The notes under the pieces: generated by a model
Seen by the model: only the letters and a program-made list of their open reading frames with translations
Told to the model about the DNA's origin: nothing
The model's database searches: none
Translations under genes and position numbers: made by a program
Part shown: piece after piece, positions 53,664 through 63,175 of the stretch
Numbering within the stretch: position 1 is the stretch's first letter
Layout: the number at the start of each line of letters is the position of its first letter
NCBI GenBank assembly: GCA_048267305.1
Contig: JBLWXT010000005.1
Coordinates: forward strand, 143,710-207,709
Length of the DNA stretch: 64,000 bases
Source: Owenweeksia sp048267305
GTDB taxonomy: Bacteria > Bacteroidota > Bacteroidia > Flavobacteriales > Schleiferiaceae
Reading direction: 5' to 3'

Positions 53664-54509
53664 ATGCTGCAGAATTTTGGAATACTTGAAATCATAATAA
53701 TCATTGCCAACGTAACCATTAGCTGGCAAGGGTTTAACAATCCGGCTGCATTTGAGGCCGGTACCTTTCAGGTGGGTAAAGTATTACATGGCAAGGAGTA
53801 CTATCGTCTGCTTACCAGCGGATTTTTGCATGTAAGTTGGCCGCACCTTTTCTTCAATATGCTTAGTCTCTACTTCTTTGCAGGAAATATTGAAGGCTAT
53901 TTGGGGCCATGGTTTTTCCTTCTTATCTATATGGGGAGTTTGCTGGGAGGAAACCTGCTGGCATTGTTCATACATCGTAAAAACCCATATTACAGGGCGG
54001 TGGGTGCCAGTGGAGCAGTTAGCGGAGTGATCTTCGCTGCCATCGCTTTGTTCCCGGGCATGGAGTTAGGTTTTATCATGATTCCAATTCCATTTCCTGC
54101 CTGGGCCTTTGGGTTGGGCTTTGTGCTTTATTCCATCTATGGTATCCGCGCCCAACGCGATAGTATTGGCCATGAAGCCCATTTGGGCGGTGCTATTGTT
54201 GGTTTACTAATTGCCGTGGCCATAATGCCCGAAATGCTCATGGTAAACACTCTACCCATTTTATTGGTGTTGATACCCACTCTTATTTTTATTATCATCC
54301 TTATTTATAAGCCTGAAATGCTGATTAGCGGAGGAAAGCAGTTCTATCAGTACTACGAACCTGAAAAAGAGGATGTAGATCACAAATACAATGCAGCCAA
54401 AAGAGCCCAGGCCGAAGAGGTGGATCGCATCCTTGATAAAATAAACAGGGAAGGAGAGGATAGTTTAACGGAAAGTGAAAAACAAACCCTGCAAAACCAC
54501 AAGGATTAG
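53664..54509 (+). CDS. Rhomboid-family intramembrane serine protease
   Basis: 281 residues. Six to seven hydrophobic helices; catalytic Ser116 in G-A-S-G-A-V-S-G and His173 in G-H-E-A-H-L-G-G; upstream H-L-F-F-N at 61-65 is the oxyanion/loop motif. A soluble C-terminal tail of ~60 residues is rich in Glu/Lys (Y-N-A-A-K-R-A-Q-A-E-E-V-D-R-I-L-D-K-I), as in Bacteroidota rhomboids. It cleaves within membrane helices; substrates unknown. Confidence 0.92.
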   Translation: MLQNFGILEIIIIIANVTISWQGFNNPAAFEAGTFQVGKVLHGKEYYRLLTSGFLHVSWPHLFFNMLSLYFFAGNIEGYLGPWFFLLIYMGSLLGGNLLALFIHRKNPYYRAVGASGAVSGVIFAAIALFPGMELGFIMIPIPFPAWAFGLGFVLYSIYGIRAQRDSIGHEAHLGGAIVGLLIAVAIMPEMLMVNTLPILLVLIPTLIFIIILIYKPEMLISGGKQFYQYYEPEKEDVDHKYNAAKRAQAEEVDRILDKINREGEDSLTESEKQTLQNHKD

Positions 54510-54694
54510 TTTTAGCTGAAAATTGTTTTAAAAACCGATTTTTGGGAAACTTTTTGAGCTCTAAAAAGGCAGGTTTTTGAAAGGCCCTGCTAAGTAGTTC
54601 AATATCAATTTAATTATTTTAGTATCAGAGGATAAGGTAGTGATTTTTGGATTCTACAATTCAATAATTTCGGTAAAAATTCCCCAATACTAAA

Positions 54695-55324
54695 ATGATA
54701 CATCCTCACACTGAAGTGAAATTTATATCCGAGGAAATCGGGTATGGCGTGGTTGCCAAACAATTGATCCCTAAAGGTACTATTACCTGGGTACTGGATG
54801 AACTGGACAGGGAAATAAGCCCCAGCGAAGTTGAGCAGATGGGGCAGGTTGCCAGGGAGATGATGGATACCTATTCTTACCGGAATAGCAGTGGAAACTT
54901 TGTGTTATGCTGGGATAATGGCCGTTTTGTAAATCACAGTTTTAACTCTACCTGCCTGTCTACCGCTTATGATTTTGAGGTTGCTGTGCGCGATATACAG
55001 CCCGGTGAGCAACTTACAGATGACTATGGCTATCTGAATATATCTGAGCCTTTTAAGGCGTACTCCGAAGGTACCAGGCGTAAAACCGTTTATCCGGATG
55101 ATTTAATTCGCTATCACAAAACCTGGGATAAGCAGTTGTTATCCGCATTTAAGAACATCCCAAACCTTGAGCAGCCGCTTAAAAGGCTGATAAGCTCTTC
55201 GCTTTGGAGTAAGGTGGAAGCCATTGCCAAGGGAGAGCAGGCCATGGACTCCATCCTCAATATTTATTATGAAGGAGATAAATTGAAGCCCACCCTAAGC
55301 AAATTGAAAAGGACGGCCGATTGA
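54695..55324 (+). CDS. SET-domain protein (putative methyltransferase)
   Basis: 209 residues. SET signature residues are visible: G-Y-G-V-V-A near 16-21, R-F-V-N-H-S-F-N-S-T at 77-86 (NHS pocket for S-adenosylmethionine) and G-E-Q-L-T-D-D-Y-G-Y at 104-113 (catalytic Tyr in D-Y). The C-terminal half is helical and has no zinc cysteines. SET enzymes methylate lysine residues; bacterial copies are often taken to be transferred from eukaryotes or to modify ribosomal or histone-like proteins. Substrate unknown. Confidence 0.82.
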   Translation: MIHPHTEVKFISEEIGYGVVAKQLIPKGTITWVLDELDREISPSEVEQMGQVAREMMDTYSYRNSSGNFVLCWDNGRFVNHSFNSTCLSTAYDFEVAVRDIQPGEQLTDDYGYLNISEPFKAYSEGTRRKTVYPDDLIRYHKTWDKQLLSAFKNIPNLEQPLKRLISSSLWSKVEAIAKGEQAMDSILNIYYEGDKLKPTLSKLKRTAD

Positions 55325-55329
55325 TTTCA

Positions 55330-55351
55330 GTGTTTCCAAGTCTGGAAACAC
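55330..55351. terminator. Perfect hairpin between the convergent SET and tolC-like genes
   Basis: GTGTTTCCA / TGGAAACAC, 9-bp perfect arms with a 4-base loop (AGTC), in the 40-base gap between the two stop codons. No T run on either side, so it is not a classical terminator. Confidence 0.5.
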
Positions 55352-55364
55352 CGTCCGTGTATTG

Positions 55365-56699
55365 CTATTCCTCCAGTAAAATACCAGCCAATTGTTTAAG
55401 TACAAGCTCTGCATTTTTTGCATTGTACTTGGCAATACTGTAGTTATTTTGGGCATTTCTGAGGTTTAGCTGTGCCTGTCTGAACTCTATGGAGGTTATC
55501 TGTCCCTGCTTATACAATTCGTCACTTCTGTCAAAGTTTCTGCGGTTGGTGGCCAAATTGGCCTTCTCTGCATTAAGCACAAACAGGGCGTTGGTGTAGG
55601 TAGAGTAGGCGTTTAGCACATCCCGTTTAACGGATGACTCAGTTTGCTTCCTTAATATCTCCTGAGTTTCCAAATTTATCCTGGCATTCTGAACTCGGGT
55701 TTTTGTAGTGCCACCATCAAAAATATTCCAGCTAAGGGTAAGTCCGGCCTGGGGCCCATAGCTTTTACTGCCCGTTAAAAATGCGCCATTGGGGTTATTG
55801 CTACCGGAATATACATAATCAGCATTGGCAGACAGGGAAGGAAACCAACCCGCCCTGTTTGCTCTAATGGCAAACTCACTATTCCTAAGCTGACTTCTGG
55901 TTTGTTCTATCTGCACGTTGCGTTCCAGCGACATCTCTGCAAGCTGGGTTTTAGAAAGTGGCATGCTAAAACTAAGGCTGGTGTCCACTTCAAAACTGGT
56001 TTCAATATCCCTGCCCATAATAAGGTTAAGATTGCGCTTGGCATTTTCCAATTGCTGTGCGGCATTCAGCAGGTTTATGCTGTCATTATTCACATCCACT
56101 TCTGCATTCAGCAAATCTATTTGTGTGGTTTGCCCGTACTCATAGCTGTATTGTGCTCTTTCTAACCGTGAGTTTGATATGTCTAAAGCACTTTTGAGAA
56201 TTAAGGTGCTTTCGGTAAGACGTGCAATTTCGAAGTAAGCACTGGAAAGCTGCAGCATTGTGTTTTCAATAATTTGCCTGGCCTGAAGCTCCGTTAAATT
56301 GTGTTGCTCCTTGAGTTGTTTGTAATCATACATCCGGCCAAAACCGTTGAACAGCACATAGTCTAATCCAGCGGAAGCATTGTAATTATAGGCTTCAGCG
56401 GCTTCAAAGCTCTGGGTGCCCTGTACGGTTTCGTTTTCTCCTTCGTAGTAGGTTACCGTTCCGCTACCTGAGGCGCTGGCCGAGGGCAGGTATCCGGAAT
56501 TATAAATACTGCTGTTGTTTTCGGCAACATCAATATTCTTTTGAGCAACCTGTATGTCGTAGTTGTTTTGCAAGGTCAGTTCCATGGCCTTATCACGCGT
56601 TAAAACCTCTTGTGCTTTTACACCTATGGTAAGGCAAAGCAGCAGCAGGGCGGAGATAATTCTAAATATTGAACTAACCTTTGAAGCTTTCGTTTTCAT
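55365..56699 (-). CDS. TolC-family outer-membrane efflux protein
   Basis: 444 residues from the ATG at 56699, chosen because it gives a normal signal peptide (F-R-I-I-S-A-L-L-L-L-C-L-T-I-G-V-K-A-Q); a longer frame to 56774 starts with GTG and overlaps the RND gene. Two long helical repeats of the TolC type are seen (G-L-D-Y-V-L-F-N-G-F; Q-A-G-L-T-L-S-W-N-I-F-D-G-G-T). It is the outer-membrane channel of the tripartite pump and the last gene of the marR operon. Confidence 0.9.
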   Translation of the reverse strand: MKTKASKVSSIFRIISALLLLCLTIGVKAQEVLTRDKAMELTLQNNYDIQVAQKNIDVAENNSSIYNSGYLPSASASGSGTVTYYEGENETVQGTQSFEAAEAYNYNASAGLDYVLFNGFGRMYDYKQLKEQHNLTELQARQIIENTMLQLSSAYFEIARLTESTLILKSALDISNSRLERAQYSYEYGQTTQIDLLNAEVDVNNDSINLLNAAQQLENAKRNLNLIMGRDIETSFEVDTSLSFSMPLSKTQLAEMSLERNVQIEQTRSQLRNSEFAIRANRAGWFPSLSANADYVYSGSNNPNGAFLTGSKSYGPQAGLTLSWNIFDGGTTKTRVQNARINLETQEILRKQTESSVKRDVLNAYSTYTNALFVLNAEKANLATNRRNFDRSDELYKQGQITSIEFRQAQLNLRNAQNNYSIAKYNAKNAELVLKQLAGILLEE

Positions 56700-56727
56700 A
56701 AATCTATGATTTGCAGAATGAGAGATT

Positions 56728-59700
56728 TTAGTGATTTTCATATGTGGCATTAATGGCTTGATGATGATCATCACTGCTGTGCAATTCCTCCACAGCGGGT
56801 TCTACAGATTCCTTTGATGGCTTTTTGCCCTCCCAAAGCCATAGCACATACACTTTTATGCTATTTCCCAGAGCCAGTAACATGGGGAGCATTATTAACG
56901 TAAGTACAGTGGCAATGGCAATGCCATAGGCTATGGAGATGGCCATTGGAATTAGAAATTGCGCCTGACGGCTTTTCTCTAAAATTAGGGGAGACAAACC
57001 TGCTATGGTGGTTAGCGAGGTTAAAAATATGGCCCTGAACCTTGATTTTCCGGCTTTAAGCAAGGCATCGTCAAAATTCAAACCTTCCTGCAAATAGAGG
57101 TTGAACTTACTGATAAGCACCAAGCCGTCATTTACCACAATCCCGATAAGGGCAATTATACCCAGTACGGAAAGCATATTGATGGGGAAATCATGAATCC
57201 AGTGGCCCCAGGCTACTCCAATTAAACTAAAGGGAATCATTACCAGAAGTATTATGGGCTGCATGTAGGAGCGGAAGGTAAAGGCGATAATAAGCACAAT
57301 CAATAATATTATGATGGGGAAAACCTTTCCTGCCGAACTGGAAACCTTTCCTGCTTCACGATTCTGACCTTCAAACAGCGCACTTACCGATGGATATTTG
57401 GCCGTGATATCTGGAATTACATTTTCCCTGATGTCTGCAATTACATCTGTGGCACTTTCCTTGGGATCCTTCAGGTCGGCCTCTACTTTTATCTCGCGTT
57501 TTCCATCCAGGTGATTTATACTGATATCGCCACGGGCGATGGAATAGTCGGCAATTTCGCTTAGTGGTACACGCTCTCCCGTTGGGGAAACCACACGCAT
57601 ATCCTCAAAATTTTTGATGGAGGAGCGTTCATCACGCGCATATCTCACCCACACAATTATTTCATCCTGCCCACGCTGGAAGCGCTGAACCTGTTGGCCG
57701 TTAAAACCGGCCCGCACCTGGCTGATAACGTCATTAAGCGTAAATCCAAGCAAATAGGCTTTATCCTTTAAGGTAACCTCAATTTCGTTGATACCTGCAG
57801 GGTCGTTATCGCTGATGTCTCTCAGTAAGGCATTCTCACCAAGGCTTTGTTTGAGTTCTGCTTTGGCGGCTTTTAGCTCGTCAATATTGTAACTCAATAG
57901 TGAAACGGAAACAGGCTTACCACCAAAGTTTGAGCCTCCGTCAAACACCACGCTTTCTGCGGATGGATAACTGCCGGCTTCACTAGCAATGGCATTGGCA
58001 ATTTCTGAAGAGGTAAAGTCGCGCTCTTCTCCCGGCAACAGGTTTATTTTTAAGGAGGCATTCGCATTGCCCGGCCCCAGGCGGGTAATCATGCTTTGAA
58101 ACACTTCTTTGTTTCCCGTTTGTTTTTCGGTGTACTGCTCATTTACCTTTCGTGCCGCCTTTTCAATATCTCCCATTATAGAATCTGTAATGAGCGGATT
58201 TATACCCTGTGGCATTTTAAGGGTAACATTTACCTGATCAGAAGCAATAACAGGGAAGAAGGTGGTTTTTATAATTCCACCACCAATGGCTCCGGTGGTG
58301 ATCATAAACAGGCCAATAATTATTGAGAAGCCCAAAACCTTATTTTCCATTAAAAAATGGAGAACCGGGCTGTAAAGTTTATCTCTTAAAAAATCCAGAA
58401 AGCTTGTGGCCCGTTTATTAAACCAATAGGTTTTTTGCTGTGGCGATAAAGCCTTGGAGTGTGCTATGTGAGCCGGTAGAATAACCAGAGCCTCAAACAA
58501 TGAAAACACAAGGGTGAGGATAACTACAATGGAAACCTCTCCGAAAAACTCGCCTATTCGCCCATCCAAAAAGAAGAAGGTGGAGAAGGCCACTAAGGTG
58601 GTGAGTATGGCCGAAACAATAGCCGGCAAAACTTCCATAGTACCATCAATGGCGGCCTGTATACGTCCCTTGCCTTTTTCATGATGGTGGAAGATGTTTT
58701 CGGCTATTACTATACCGTCATCCACCAAAATACCAATAACGATAATCATCCCGAAAAGGGAGAGTACATTGATGGTAACACCAAAATAGCTGGCCACCAT
58801 AAACATTCCCATAAAGGAAATTGGAATACCAAATGCCACCCATGCCGCCAGGCGTGGACGAAGAAAAAGCGAAAGGAAAAACAGCACAAGGGCAATTCCC
58901 TGAAGGCCATTGGTTAATAGCAATTCGGTTCGCTCTACTATGGTTTGAGATCTGTCGTTGGTAACGTTGAGCGTAGAGTTTCCGTGGGTTTCGTTATAGG
59001 TATTGGCGTAAGCCGCAGCATTGGCCGCAGCTTCCACTAAATCTTCATTATTGGTGGTGCTTATACTTATGGAAATGGAAGGCTCACTGTTAAAGTAAGT
59101 ACGGTCTGGCGTTTCAGACCAGGCATCGGCCATGGTGGCTACATCCTTTAGATAAACAATACCCCCGCTGCTATTGGTTTTTAGAATGATATTTTCAAAA
59201 CCCTCGGCATAATAGGAGCGATTGCTAACGCGAATCAGGTAATCCTGGCTTTCGGTTTTTATGGTACCTCCGGTAACCAAAATATTGTTGGAGGAAACAG
59301 CCCTTGCAACATCATTAAATGTGAGGTCATAGGCTCTTAGTTTTTCCTCATTTACAGAAATGGTGATTTCCTCATCCGGGTAACCGTTAATGGTTACCTG
59401 AGAAATACCATCAATGGAGCGAAGGTCGTTTTCCACCTCGCGGCTAAGGCTCTTAAGGGTGGTTAAATCAATTTTCTTTCCGCTCAACTCCAGCTCAATG
59501 GCTACATTCAGGTTTTCCTGCTTGGCTACAATGGGCGGTTCCATTTCGGCTGGGAAGGAGGGAACCTTGTCCACTGCATTTTTTACATCGGCCAGCAAAA
59601 TGTCAATGTCATAGCCTTTTTCGGCTTCAACGGTAATGCTGGCAGTATTTTCTGATGAGGAAGATGTAAATCTATCCACACCAACAATTCCCCTAAGGTT

Positions 59701-59910
59701 ATCCTCAATTTTTAAAACCACGCCTTCCTCCATCTCCTGGGGCGAAGCACCGGGGTAGTTTACTTGTATGGTTACAATCTTAGAGTCCTGCAGCGGGAAG
59801 AAAGAGGACTTGAGATTGAGCATCCCAAACGTACCGAGGATGACCACAGCAAGTATGATCACGTTTACGGCAACAGGGAATTTTATAAAATGGCTTATAA
59901 TCGATTTCAT
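56728..59910 (-). CDS. RND (AcrB/MexF-type) efflux permease
   Basis: 1,060 residues. Twelve hydrophobic segments in the two-fold RND layout; the periplasmic docking and pore domains are present. Motif D-D-G-I-V-I-A-E-N-I near 400 matches the proton-relay helix (Asp-Asp pair) and F-P-V-I-A-S-D-Q-V-N-V-T near 555 follows the second loop. A second R-F-R-A-I-F-L-T-S-L-T-T-I-A-G repeat lies near 985. It pumps drugs or detergents using proton motive force, with the MFP and TolC proteins either side. Confidence 0.95.
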   Translation of the reverse strand: MKSIISHFIKFPVAVNVIILAVVILGTFGMLNLKSSFFPLQDSKIVTIQVNYPGASPQEMEEGVVLKIEDNLRGIVGVDRFTSSSSENTASITVEAEKGYDIDILLADVKNAVDKVPSFPAEMEPPIVAKQENLNVAIELELSGKKIDLTTLKSLSREVENDLRSIDGISQVTINGYPDEEITISVNEEKLRAYDLTFNDVARAVSSNNILVTGGTIKTESQDYLIRVSNRSYYAEGFENIILKTNSSGGIVYLKDVATMADAWSETPDRTYFNSEPSISISISTTNNEDLVEAAANAAAYANTYNETHGNSTLNVTNDRSQTIVERTELLLTNGLQGIALVLFFLSLFLRPRLAAWVAFGIPISFMGMFMVASYFGVTINVLSLFGMIIVIGILVDDGIVIAENIFHHHEKGKGRIQAAIDGTMEVLPAIVSAILTTLVAFSTFFFLDGRIGEFFGEVSIVVILTLVFSLFEALVILPAHIAHSKALSPQQKTYWFNKRATSFLDFLRDKLYSPVLHFLMENKVLGFSIIIGLFMITTGAIGGGIIKTTFFPVIASDQVNVTLKMPQGINPLITDSIMGDIEKAARKVNEQYTEKQTGNKEVFQSMITRLGPGNANASLKINLLPGEERDFTSSEIANAIASEAGSYPSAESVVFDGGSNFGGKPVSVSLLSYNIDELKAAKAELKQSLGENALLRDISDNDPAGINEIEVTLKDKAYLLGFTLNDVISQVRAGFNGQQVQRFQRGQDEIIVWVRYARDERSSIKNFEDMRVVSPTGERVPLSEIADYSIARGDISINHLDGKREIKVEADLKDPKESATDVIADIRENVIPDITAKYPSVSALFEGQNREAGKVSSSAGKVFPIIILLIVLIIAFTFRSYMQPIILLVMIPFSLIGVAWGHWIHDFPINMLSVLGIIALIGIVVNDGLVLISKFNLYLQEGLNFDDALLKAGKSRFRAIFLTSLTTIAGLSPLILEKSRQAQFLIPMAISIAYGIAIATVLTLIMLPMLLALGNSIKVYVLWLWEGKKPSKESVEPAVEELHSSDDHHQAINATYENH

Positions 59911-59976
59911 GTAAAGCGGTATGTTTTTAAGCAGTGAACGAGTGATACGGACACTTTTGCCTGACGTTTCAGTTTG

Positions 59977-61095
59977 TTAATTGTCCTGATAAATATTCAC
60001 CTTCATACCACTATAGGCACCTGTGGGCAGCTTGGCCAAAGCTTCCTCACCATTATCCAGGCCACGTACTACAACAGTTTTGTCATTATAATAAACAGGT
60101 TCAATTTCCTTTTCCACCAAAATGGAATCCTTTACCACAAAAATCTTGTCGGTATCAAACAGCACACTTCTGTCAAGCTCTACGGCATCGTCAATTTCAA
60201 TGGCCATTATGTTTGTTTTTAAAAACATGCCCTCCTTTAAGCCTTCGCCTTGCACATCTATGTAAATGTTGGTGGTTTGCGTGGCCGCATCTATCAAATT
60301 GTTGATTCGGGCAATTTTGCCTTCCCATTTTTGATTGGCATCAGAGGTGGAATATAAATCCACGGTTTGGCCAACTTCCAGATAGCCAATCATGGAAGAG
60401 CTTACCGGGGTTTCCAGCTCATATACGGTGGGTTGAATAAAGGCACCCAGCTTTTGGCCGGGACGTATCAGCGAACCTGGTGTTACAAGGGCTTCCACCA
60501 AAACTCCATTAAAGGGAGCGGTAATATTGTACTTGGCCAGGGTAAGCTCCATGTTTCGCACATTGTAGTAAGTGGAATACACATTACGCCCGGTTAAAAA
60601 CATCTTTTCCTTGTCGGATGATGGCTCGGGTAAAGCAGGCAGGGCCTTGTTTACTTCAATTTTAGAGAGGAAATTATTCCATTTGTCAAAGGATGCCGGG
60701 TAGTCCAATCGGATATCCGCCAAAGCCGCAGTTACCAGATTTTGGAGATTACTCTTTTGCGACATTAGCCCGGCACTGTAAACATCAGAATCAATTTTAA
60801 CCAATGTAGCACCGGCATTATAAGATGTACCGGCTTTAAAGCTTCCGGCAGGAGACGTCATTACACCCTGAACCTCGGAGTATAGCTCAATTCGGTTTTT
60901 GGCCAATAGGCGGCCGGTGGCGGTAACCTCAATTGGCACAACTCCATTTTGTATGATTTGTGTAAATACCACTGCGGTTTTTACGCCCTTCTTTTTCGGG
61001 GGGTCTTTTTTACTGTCTTTAAGTGCTCCTGAAATCAGGTAACTGCCAAGCAGTATTAGCGCGCTAATGGCAACTATGATAATTTTTCTCGTCAT
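59977..61095 (-). CDS. Periplasmic adaptor (membrane fusion protein) of the RND pump
   Basis: 372 residues. Single membrane anchor at ~4-25 (I-I-I-V-A-I-S-A-L-I-L-L-G-S-Y-L-I-S-G), then lipoyl/barrel-sandwich and beta-barrel domains (V-T-A-T-G-R-L-L-A-K-N-R-I-E-L; F-N-G-V-L-V-E-A-L-V-T-P-G-S-L-I-R-P-G; N-L-I-D-A-A-T-Q-T-T-N-I-Y). The helical hairpin is short. It links the RND permease to the TolC channel; 66 bases separate it from the permease gene. Confidence 0.92.
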   Translation of the reverse strand: MTRKIIIVAISALILLGSYLISGALKDSKKDPPKKKGVKTAVVFTQIIQNGVVPIEVTATGRLLAKNRIELYSEVQGVMTSPAGSFKAGTSYNAGATLVKIDSDVYSAGLMSQKSNLQNLVTAALADIRLDYPASFDKWNNFLSKIEVNKALPALPEPSSDKEKMFLTGRNVYSTYYNVRNMELTLAKYNITAPFNGVLVEALVTPGSLIRPGQKLGAFIQPTVYELETPVSSSMIGYLEVGQTVDLYSTSDANQKWEGKIARINNLIDAATQTTNIYIDVQGEGLKEGMFLKTNIMAIEIDDAVELDRSVLFDTDKIFVVKDSILVEKEIEPVYYNDKTVVVRGLDNGEEALAKLPTGAYSGMKVNIYQDN

Positions 61096-61102
61096 GATAG
61101 TT

Positions 61103-61564
61103 TTAGTTGTCGTTACAACGATTGTTGTGTTTTTTGGTGTTTTCTTGAATTTTAGAGAGGGTGTCTAAAACCGTTTTTCGATCCTCGGTGCTCACACCTT
61201 CATGCATTTTGGCAGCGATGGTTCTAAACAGTGGAAGGCAGTCTTGCAATAGCTTTTCGCCCTGTTTGGTAAGGTGAATAAGGTTTACGCGCTTGTCTTC
61301 CTTAGAGGGAATGCGGGCCACGAGGTTTTTCTTTTCCAATGTGTTGATAAAGCGAGTGAGTGAAGCCTTGTCACGGTCGGTTACATAAGCCAGGTCATGC
61401 TGGGGCAGCGGACCATTCTTCTTTATGATTTTAAGCACCACCATTTGCTTACGCGAAAGGGCAATGCCATGTGCAGCAAGCTCCTGCGTAATAAAGGCAT
61501 CCACACATTTCAGGGTTTTCACCATCCATGGCATTATGTTATCCTCTGATGATATAAAGTTCAT
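61103..61564 (-). CDS. MarR-family repressor of the efflux operon
   Basis: 153 residues. Winged helix-turn-helix: L-S-R-K-Q-M-V-V-L-K-I-I-K near 37-49, H-D-L-A-Y-V-T-D-R-D-K-A-S-L-T-R near 56-71 (recognition helix) and wing D-K-R-V-N-L-I-H-L-T near 91-100. MarR dimers usually release DNA when a small phenolic compound binds. It heads the operon marR-MFP-RND-tolC, and an inverted repeat overlaps its promoter, so autorepression is likely. Confidence 0.93.
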   Translation of the reverse strand: MNFISSEDNIMPWMVKTLKCVDAFITQELAAHGIALSRKQMVVLKIIKKNGPLPQHDLAYVTDRDKASLTRFINTLEKKNLVARIPSKEDKRVNLIHLTKQGEKLLQDCLPLFRTIAAKMHEGVSTEDRKTVLDTLSKIQENTKKHNNRCNDN

Positions 61565-61592
61565 TTCTTTTAACGCTCAATTATAAGGGGCG

Positions 61593-61628
61593 CAAAAGTA
61601 GATGAATTAGTTGCGCATGCAACTAATT
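61593..61628 (-). promoter_or_regulatory. Efflux operon promoter overlapped by a MarR-type operator
   Basis: Reverse strand: TTG (61620-61622), 19 bases, TACTTTTG (61593-61600), a complete Bacteroidota-type promoter 28 bases before the marR start. The spacer and upstream box are covered by the inverted repeat AATTAGTTGC-GCAT-GCAACTAATT (61605-61628), arms 10 bp perfect, 4-base spacer; this is the usual size and AT-rich style of MarR operators. Confidence 0.85.
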
Positions 61629-61738
61629 GACCGTTAAATAAAAGTTAAGAGGGGGGAGGAAGAGGCACGGCTAGCATACAGGCTTGTGAGCTCACCGCAA
61701 GTAAATCCGCGCCAGCTGGGAGATTTGTTTCCCGATTA

Positions 61739-62317
61739 TCATTTGCCTGAGCGTCCCAGTTTTTCAACTTTCACTAGCCACTTCTTTCTATACTCTTCTT
61801 TAGAGAGCCTTATGGGGCCAATAGTTGTGATCCGCACTTTATTTACCCCCACAAAATTCAGGGTCAGCTTTTTCATAGCGTTGTGGCTTGGTTTGCCATA
61901 ATACCACTTGTAATACCAGGCGGGTTGATCCAGCGTACAAATGATTCTGGCAGTTTTGCCGGTTAAGTGCTTATCCCACCATATAGAGTTTTCCCTTTTT
62001 TCATAAGCAAAACCGGGAAGTAAAATCCTGTCTAAAAACCCTTTCATAATTGCCGGTACTGAACCCCACCAAACAGGATATACCCACACTAAATGGTCGG
62101 CCCATTTTATCTTAGTCTGTGCGTCCAGTAAGTCGGGTTCTAATTCCGTTCTCTTCCGGTATCCAAATTGTAGATTGGGATTGAAGTTCAACTCTCTGAT
62201 ATTGATCTCTTTTATTTCTGTACCGGATTCTTCTGCTCCTTTTCTGTAGGCTTCTGACAATCCAAAGTTGAAGCTTTCCTTGTCGGGGTGTCCGTTTATG
62301 ATTAATATCTTTTTCAT
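61739..62317 (-). CDS. NAD(P)H-dependent quinone reductase-like flavoprotein
   Basis: 192 residues. Flavodoxin-2 fold: I-L-I-I-N-G-H-P-D-K-E-S-F at 4-16 (FMN/FAD phosphate loop), W-A-D-H-L-V-W-V-Y-P-V-W-W-G-S-V-P-A-I near 72-90, and D-R-I-L-L-P-G-F-A-Y near 96-105. Related to KefF, MdaB and NQO. It likely reduces quinones in two electrons, protecting against redox stress. It lies between the repressor gene and a Crp/Fnr gene, all on the reverse strand. Confidence 0.88.
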   Translation of the reverse strand: MKKILIINGHPDKESFNFGLSEAYRKGAEESGTEIKEINIRELNFNPNLQFGYRKRTELEPDLLDAQTKIKWADHLVWVYPVWWGSVPAIMKGFLDRILLPGFAYEKRENSIWWDKHLTGKTARIICTLDQPAWYYKWYYGKPSHNAMKKLTLNFVGVNKVRITTIGPIRLSKEEYRKKWLVKVEKLGRSGK

Positions 62318-62593
62318 AGCTGTGGGTAAAAGGGTTTCATTTTATATTCCATCTTTCAGCCGCTAAAGTTGGCGGTATCAAAAAATGTATAGAATACACG
62401 GGCAGGCAGGGGAGCAGAGCAGTACCAGTATCACAAGAGGCTACACTGCGGGCCAGCCAAGGGGCTAAAACCATTTTCTTGCGGGTGTCCACCATTTTTC
62501 CCAAAACAGATATCAACGGGATATTCATTTTCTTCCATTTCGTATTCTGTTGGCAAAGGTGATACGAAGGGAAGAGGCTTCATTTGATCTATA

Positions 62594-63175
62594 TCAAATT
62601 CGCACCTGGGCGCTTCTAATTCTACTTAAGGTCTCAAGGGTAATGCCCAGATAGGAGGCGATGTGGGTGAGAGGGATTCGGTTGGTGATATCCGGATAAA
62701 TAGTTAACAGTTGCTTGTAGCGGTCTTCCGCTTTATTAAACTGAATGGCGTTTAACCTTTGGCACAATCCGAGCAGAGTTTCCGTAACTACTTTACTGAT
62801 GAAACGCTCAAAGTCATGGTATCTGTCGCATAGGTGATCCATGGTATCTTTTGAAAATTCATAAGCCATAGAATCTTGCACAAACTCAACGTAGTGTGGG
62901 CTGGGCTTTTCACTGAAAAAGCTAACAATAGGAGCTGCAAACTGATTTTCAAAGGTAAACCAGTCCGAAATATCTTTGCCATCCTTAAGGTAGTATGCCC
63001 GTGAACAGCCCTCTATTATCAGGTATGCCTTTTTAGAATACTGCCCTTCACGAACTACCACTTCTCCCTTTTTAAATGTCTTAAGTGTTGAATGAGTCAT
63101 CAATTCCTCCTGACACTCTATAGATAGTGGGGAGTAGGCTTCACCTATGGATTCTAAAACTTTATCGGTATTCAT
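62594..63175 (-). CDS. Crp/Fnr-family transcriptional regulator
   Basis: 193 residues. A cyclic-nucleotide-binding beta-roll at ~20-115 (F-K-K-G-E-V-V-V-R-E-G-Q; Y-L-I-I-E-G-C-S-R-A-Y-Y) and a C-terminal helix-turn-helix (L-T-H-I-A-S-Y-L-G-I-T-L-E-T-L-S-R-I-R) at ~165-185. No iron-sulfur cysteine set for oxygen sensing, so ligand unknown. Often found as a single regulator beside a redox enzyme; the flavoprotein gene 276 bases downstream may be its target. Confidence 0.88.
   Translation of the reverse strand: MNTDKVLESIGEAYSPLSIECQEELMTHSTLKTFKKGEVVVREGQYSKKAYLIIEGCSRAYYLKDGKDISDWFTFENQFAAPIVSFFSEKPSPHYVEFVQDSMAYEFSKDTMDHLCDRYHDFERFISKVVTETLLGLCQRLNAIQFNKAEDRYKQLLTIYPDITNRIPLTHIASYLGITLETLSRIRSAQVRI

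Noticed and set aside
62337..62528. A 63-codon reverse frame between the flavoprotein and Crp/Fnr genes
   Set aside because: No family, no membrane or signal pattern that convinces; may be a remnant, not supported as a gene.
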